9,815 nucleotides of DNA from DATESN01 sp035270785 (lineage in GTDB: Bacteria; Bacillota; Clostridia; Lachnospirales; Lachnospiraceae). The position numbers were made by a program, and so were the translations under genes. Location of the stretch: positions 1 through 9,815 of the forward strand of contig DATESN010000109.1 in the NCBI GenBank assembly GCA_035270785.1, written 5' to 3'. The notes under the pieces are model-generated. The model was not told where the DNA came from, made no database searches, and worked only from the letters and a program-made list of their open reading frames with translations. This document shows positions 6,235 through 9,815 of the stretch, one piece after another; positions within the stretch are counted from its first letter, which is position 1; each line of letters opens with the position of its first letter.

Positions 6235-8472
6235 ATGAAAAAAAGTAGGGGAATTATTACGTTACTTGTTGCGTTACTATTATTTCTGGGTTTGGGATAC
6301 GTGGCAATGTTTGGGGCGGATTCTAAAAAAACAGGTTCAGCTGCTAATATCAAACAAGGTTTAGATTTAGCAGGCGGTGTAAGTATCACATATGAAGTTT
6401 TAGGAGATGAAAAACCATCTGAAACTGATATGAAAGATACTATTTATAAATTACAAAAGCGTGTTGAGGATTATAGTACGGAAGCACAAGTGTACCAAGA
6501 GGGAGAAAATAGAATTAATATTGAAATCCCAGGGGTAACAGATGCAGATGCTATTTTACAAGATTTAGGAAAACCAGGAACATTATATTTTATCTTACAA
6601 ACAAACGAAGCTGGGGTAAGTAATTATCAATATGATTTTGCAGTTGGTAACTATGTACTTGCAAGAGATTTAGATGAGATTATTGCAGATGGTTCAGCAG
6701 TTCTTACGGGTACCGATGTAAAGTCAGCCGAAGCTGGAACGAGGAAGGATAATACATTAGGAAACAACGAATCAGTAGTGCAGCTAAACTTCACAGAAGA
6801 AGGTACCGTAAAGTTTGCCCAAGCGACAAAAACAGCATTTAATAAAGGACAATCCATTGGTATCTATTATGATGACGAATTTAAAAGTGTGCCAAAAGTT
6901 AATACCATTATTACTGGTGGAACAGCTGAAATATCGGGGATGGCAGATTTTGATGAAGCAGAAAAACTGGCTTCTGTAATCCGAATTGGTGGACTTAAAT
7001 TGGAATTAGAAGAACTTCGCTCCAATGTTGTAGGAGCTCAATTGGGGGAAGAAGCCATTGCTACTAGCGTAAAGGCTGGAGCTATTGGACTAGTCATTGT
7101 TGCCTTATTTATGATTGCTGTTTACTGGTTGCCAGGTCTTGCTTCAGCAATTGCACTCTTTTTATATATTATATTTACATTACTTGCATTAAATGCATTT
7201 AATATTACATTAACCCTTCCGGGTATAGCGGGTATTATTTTATCCATTGGAATGGCAGTGGATGCTAATGTTATTATATTTGCAAGAATAAGAGAAGAGC
7301 TGGCAACGGGTAAAACGGTTCAATCTTCCATTAAGATTGGTTTTCAAAAAGCATTATCAGCCATTGTAGATGGTAATATAACCACATTAATTGCGGCTAT
7401 GGTGTTAGCGGTAAAAGGTTCTGGAAGTGTAAAAGGATTTGCTCAAACATTAGCACTTGGTATTATCATATCTATGTTTACCGCATTGTTTGTAACAAGA
7501 ATGATCTTAAATGCAATGTTTGCCATAGGATTAAAGAGTGAGAAATTATATGGAGTTGCAAAAGAGAAAAAAACAATTAACTTTATTGGTAAGAAAAATA
7601 TCTTCTTTGCTATTTCAATTACATTAATTCTAGCAGGATTTGTATTTATGGGAATTAACAATAAAACCCAAGGTAATATTTTGAATTATAACTTGGAGTT
7701 CCAAGGTGGTACCTCCACTACGATTACATTTAATGATGATCTTTCATTGGCTGATATTGCGACTGACGTAAAACCAGTTATAGCTGAAATTACAGGGGAC
7801 ACTAATATTCAAGCTCAAAAGGTAAAGGATTCAACAGAAGTCATTATTAAAACAAGAACGCTAAATGTAGAAGAACGTATTGCGTTATCAGATGCCTTAA
7901 CCTTAAAATTTGGTATCACAAAAGATATTCAACAGGAGAGCATTAGTGCAACGGTTAGTTCGGAAATGAGAAGAGATGCTGTTGTAGCAGTTATTGTAGC
8001 CACGTTTTTCATGCTAATCTATATTTGGTTTCGATTCAAAGATATTAGATTTGCAGCCAGTGCTGTTATTGCATTGATGCATGACGTATTAATTGTATTG
8101 GCCTTCTATGTAATAGCCAGAGTATCCGTTGGTAACACCTTTATTGCATGTATGCTTACTATCGTAGGATATTCTATCAATGCAACCATTGTTATCTTCG
8201 ATAGAATACGTGAAAATTTGAAGGAAATGAAGAAAAATGCAGATTTGGTAGAAGTGGTTAATAAAAGTATTACCCAGACGTTAACAAGAAGTATTTATAC
8301 TTCTCTAACAACTTTTATTATGGTTGCAGTACTATTTGTAATGGGTGTTCCATCCATAAAGGAATTTGCAGGTCCATTAATGGTTGGTATTGTAGGCGGC
8401 GGTTATTCATCTGTATGTATCACAGGATCTTTATGGTATGTATTTAAAACCAAATTAATAAAAAAGAAATAA
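6235..8472 (+). CDS. secDF: Fused protein translocase subunit SecDF
   Basis: 745 residues joining SecD (1 to about 440) and SecF (from about 447). It uses the proton gradient to pull proteins out of the SecYEG channel. The SecD half has a first helix (about 7-27), Q-G-L-D-L-A-G-G (41-48), a large periplasm-side P1 domain, and five helices including G-M-A-V-D-A-N-V-I-I-F with Asp343, the expected proton-relay Asp. The SecF half has a helix near 455-475, L-E-F-Q-G-G-T (487-493), the P4 domain and five more helices. Its TM10-type motif reads G-Y-S-I-N-A-T-I-V-I-F-D-R-I-R-E-N (645-661), with Ala650 where most SecF proteins have Asp. The later conserved Arg685 (Q-T-L-T-R) is present. AAAGGAGTG (6221-6229) supports the ATG. 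It is probably co-transcribed with scfB and ends at the terminator at 8491-8526. Confidence 0.95.
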   Translation: MKKSRGIITLLVALLLFLGLGYVAMFGADSKKTGSAANIKQGLDLAGGVSITYEVLGDEKPSETDMKDTIYKLQKRVEDYSTEAQVYQEGENRINIEIPGVTDADAILQDLGKPGTLYFILQTNEAGVSNYQYDFAVGNYVLARDLDEIIADGSAVLTGTDVKSAEAGTRKDNTLGNNESVVQLNFTEEGTVKFAQATKTAFNKGQSIGIYYDDEFKSVPKVNTIITGGTAEISGMADFDEAEKLASVIRIGGLKLELEELRSNVVGAQLGEEAIATSVKAGAIGLVIVALFMIAVYWLPGLASAIALFLYIIFTLLALNAFNITLTLPGIAGIILSIGMAVDANVIIFARIREELATGKTVQSSIKIGFQKALSAIVDGNITTLIAAMVLAVKGSGSVKGFAQTLALGIIISMFTALFVTRMILNAMFAIGLKSEKLYGVAKEKKTINFIGKKNIFFAISITLILAGFVFMGINNKTQGNILNYNLEFQGGTSTTITFNDDLSLADIATDVKPVIAEITGDTNIQAQKVKDSTEVIIKTRTLNVEERIALSDALTLKFGITKDIQQESISATVSSEMRRDAVVAVIVATFFMLIYIWFRFKDIRFAASAVIALMHDVLIVLAFYVIARVSVGNTFIACMLTIVGYSINATIVIFDRIRENLKEMKKNADLVEVVNKSITQTLTRSIYTSLTTFIMVAVLFVMGVPSIKEFAGPLMVGIVGGGYSSVCITGSLWYVFKTKLIKKK

Positions 8473-8490
8473 ATATAAAAATAAGTAATG

Positions 8491-8526
8491 AAAAAAAGGT
8501 GTTCTGCTAGTGCAGGGCACCTTTTT
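8491..8526 (+). terminator. Rho-independent terminator after secDF
   Basis: A7 (8491-8497), stem GGTGTTCTGC (8498-8507) with GCAGGGCACC (8512-8521) including two G-T wobbles, loop TAGT, then TTTTT (8522-8526). It separates secDF from recJ. The 57 bases after it hold two TTATAAA copies (8541-8547, 8554-8560) but no convincing full promoter. Confidence 0.9.
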
Positions 8527-8583
8527 ATGATAAGGTTATTTTATAAAGTGATCTTATAAAACAAAATGGATGGGATTAAAAGA

Positions 8584-9815
8584 ATGGAACAATGGATAGT
8601 TACCTCAAAAAAAGCAGATTTCAAGGGTATCGGAGAAAAATATCATATTGATCAGGTCACCGCTAGAATTATGCGAAATAGAGACTTAATAGAGGAACGT
8701 GAGATTAGCACCTTTTTATATGGTACATTAGACGATTTACATAATGAGGAAACGTTGAAGGATATACAAAAGGGAACAGCAATCATAAAAGAAAAGATAG
8801 ATCAAAAAAAGAAAATTAGAATTATGGGTGATTATGATATTGATGGAGTATGTTCTACCTATATCCTACAAAAGGGATTGCAACAATTAGGTGCAAACGT
8901 AGATGCGGTTATTCCTCATCGTATGAAAGATGGTTATGGCATCAATGAAACTCTTATTGAAGAGGCACATAGAGAAGGAGTGGATACTATTATTACTTGC
9001 GATAATGGTATTGCAGCGATATCACAGATTTCATATGGAAAATCACTTGGCATGACGATTATTATTACAGATCACCACGAGGTTCCTTATGAAGAAGATG
9101 CAACATTACAAAGAAACTATATTGTTCCGGAGGCCGATGCGGTTATTGATCCGAAACAACTAGATTGTTCTTATCCTTTTAAAGGAATCTGTGGTGGGGT
9201 AGTAGCATTTAAATTTATACAAGCCTTATATTCTTTATGCCATTATGAAAATCGAGAAGTATGGGAAGAATTACTTGAGTTTGCTGCCTTTGCTACGGTA
9301 GGAGATGTGATGGAATTAGTGAACGAAAATCGTATTCTTGTAAAATATGGTCTGAAGTTTATGAAAAATACGAAAAATCTTGGCTTGAAGGCACTCATAT
9401 CCGTTACAGGATTGGAGGGCAAGGAGTTGTCGCCCTATCATATTGGCTTTGTTCTAGGGCCTTGTATGAACGCTACAGGGAGATTGGATACGGCTGAAAG
9501 AGCTTTACAATTACTAAGTGCAACCAATTGGGAAGACGCAGTGAAAATAGCAGGTGATTTAAAGGGTTTAAATGACAGTAGAAAAGACTTGACCGCAAAA
9601 GGGTTAGAAAAAGCAATTGATCTTGTGGAAGAAACGGATCTAAAAGAAGACAAAGTATTGGTAATTTATTTGCAGGATTGTCATGAGAGTCTTGCTGGAA
9701 TCATCGCTGGTAGAATTCTTGAAAAATATGGAAAGCCAGCATTTGTATTAACCATGGGAGAAGATTGCGTAAAAGGTTCGGGCAGGTCTATTGATGCGTT
9801 CCACATGTTTGAGGA
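8584..9815 (+). CDS. recJ: Single-stranded-DNA-specific exonuclease RecJ; 3' partial
   Basis: 410 complete codons before the window ends; clostridial RecJ is usually near 580 residues, so roughly the last third is missing. RecJ degrades single-stranded DNA 5' to 3' in recombination and repair and uses Mn/Mg. The DHH-domain motifs are in order: D83-Y-D85-I-D87-G, T-C-D140-N-G-I, T-D163-H164-H165-E, and the motif IV Asp in T-V-G-D241-V-M. The DHHA1 signature G-S-G-R-S-I-D-A-F (398-406) falls just before the window edge. The ATG at 8584 (M-E-Q-W-I-V) fits the usual N-terminus of clostridial relatives. An in-frame ATG at 8566 would add six residues, and neither has a strong Shine-Dalgarno (GATGGGA precedes 8584). 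The terminator upstream implies its own promoter. Confidence 0.93.
   Translation, partial: MEQWIVTSKKADFKGIGEKYHIDQVTARIMRNRDLIEEREISTFLYGTLDDLHNEETLKDIQKGTAIIKEKIDQKKKIRIMGDYDIDGVCSTYILQKGLQQLGANVDAVIPHRMKDGYGINETLIEEAHREGVDTIITCDNGIAAISQISYGKSLGMTIIITDHHEVPYEEDATLQRNYIVPEADAVIDPKQLDCSYPFKGICGGVVAFKFIQALYSLCHYENREVWEELLEFAAFATVGDVMELVNENRILVKYGLKFMKNTKNLGLKALISVTGLEGKELSPYHIGFVLGPCMNATGRLDTAERALQLLSATNWEDAVKIAGDLKGLNDSRKDLTAKGLEKAIDLVEETDLKEDKVLVIYLQDCHESLAGIIAGRILEKYGKPAFVLTMGEDCVKGSGRSIDAFHMFE

Noticed and set aside
8527..8583. Promoter for recJ
   Set aside because: Two TTATAAA elements are present, but neither has a -35 at the right distance; a promoter is expected but cannot be placed.

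Overview
The window is AT-rich DNA with AAGGAGG-type ribosome binding sites, intrinsic terminators and a SCIFF ranthipeptide locus. Together these point to a Gram-positive anaerobe of the class Clostridia, most likely a Lachnospiraceae-type genome; this is inferred from gene content and style, not from a marker gene. No mobile element, CRISPR array, tRNA or rRNA was seen.

Layout. (1) 1-861, plus strand: the 3' end of a large surface protein (end of an MBG/Ig-like repeat, a Pro/Thr linker, an acidic stretch, a C-terminal membrane anchor), then a 63-residue two-helix membrane protein whose last residues resemble the surface protein's tail. The 3' end of the small gene runs into a degenerate 17-bp tandem repeat, closed by a strong terminator. 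(2) 889-2585, plus: promoter and gene for a 542-residue MOP/MATE-superfamily lipid-linked-saccharide flippase (MurJ/SpoVB-like). (3) 2607-3902, minus: a CNNM-CBS-CBS-CorC/HlyC protein of the Mg/Co transport ('hemolysin') family. The two convergent genes share one symmetric 19-bp terminator stem that lies partly inside the flippase coding end. (4) 3903-4070: a divergent promoter region with TAGTATA-type repeats. (5) 4071-8526, plus: a four-helix TIGR04086-type membrane protein, then scfA (47-residue six-cysteine precursor), scfB (radical SAM/SPASM thioether maturase) and a fused secDF, ended by a terminator. (6) 8584 to the window end: the first 410 codons of recJ.

How the genes work together. 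scfA and scfB form the SCIFF RiPP system: ScfB is expected to install a Cys-to-Thr thioether on ScfA. scfA has its own near-consensus extended -10 promoter and a perfect Shine-Dalgarno. A 9-bp hairpin separates it from scfB, which starts at GTG. This is the usual arrangement for making much more peptide than enzyme. secDF follows scfB by 16 bp and is probably co-transcribed, which links this peptide system physically to the Sec export machinery. No dedicated peptide exporter or protease is present.

The system itself is a known family. The points most worth a second look are: the SecF half of SecDF carries Ala (residue 650) where the proton-relay Asp of the TM10 motif normally sits; the hairpin that partitions scfA from scfB; the 17-bp repeat array that appears to grow out of the small membrane gene; and the bidirectional terminator built into coding sequence.
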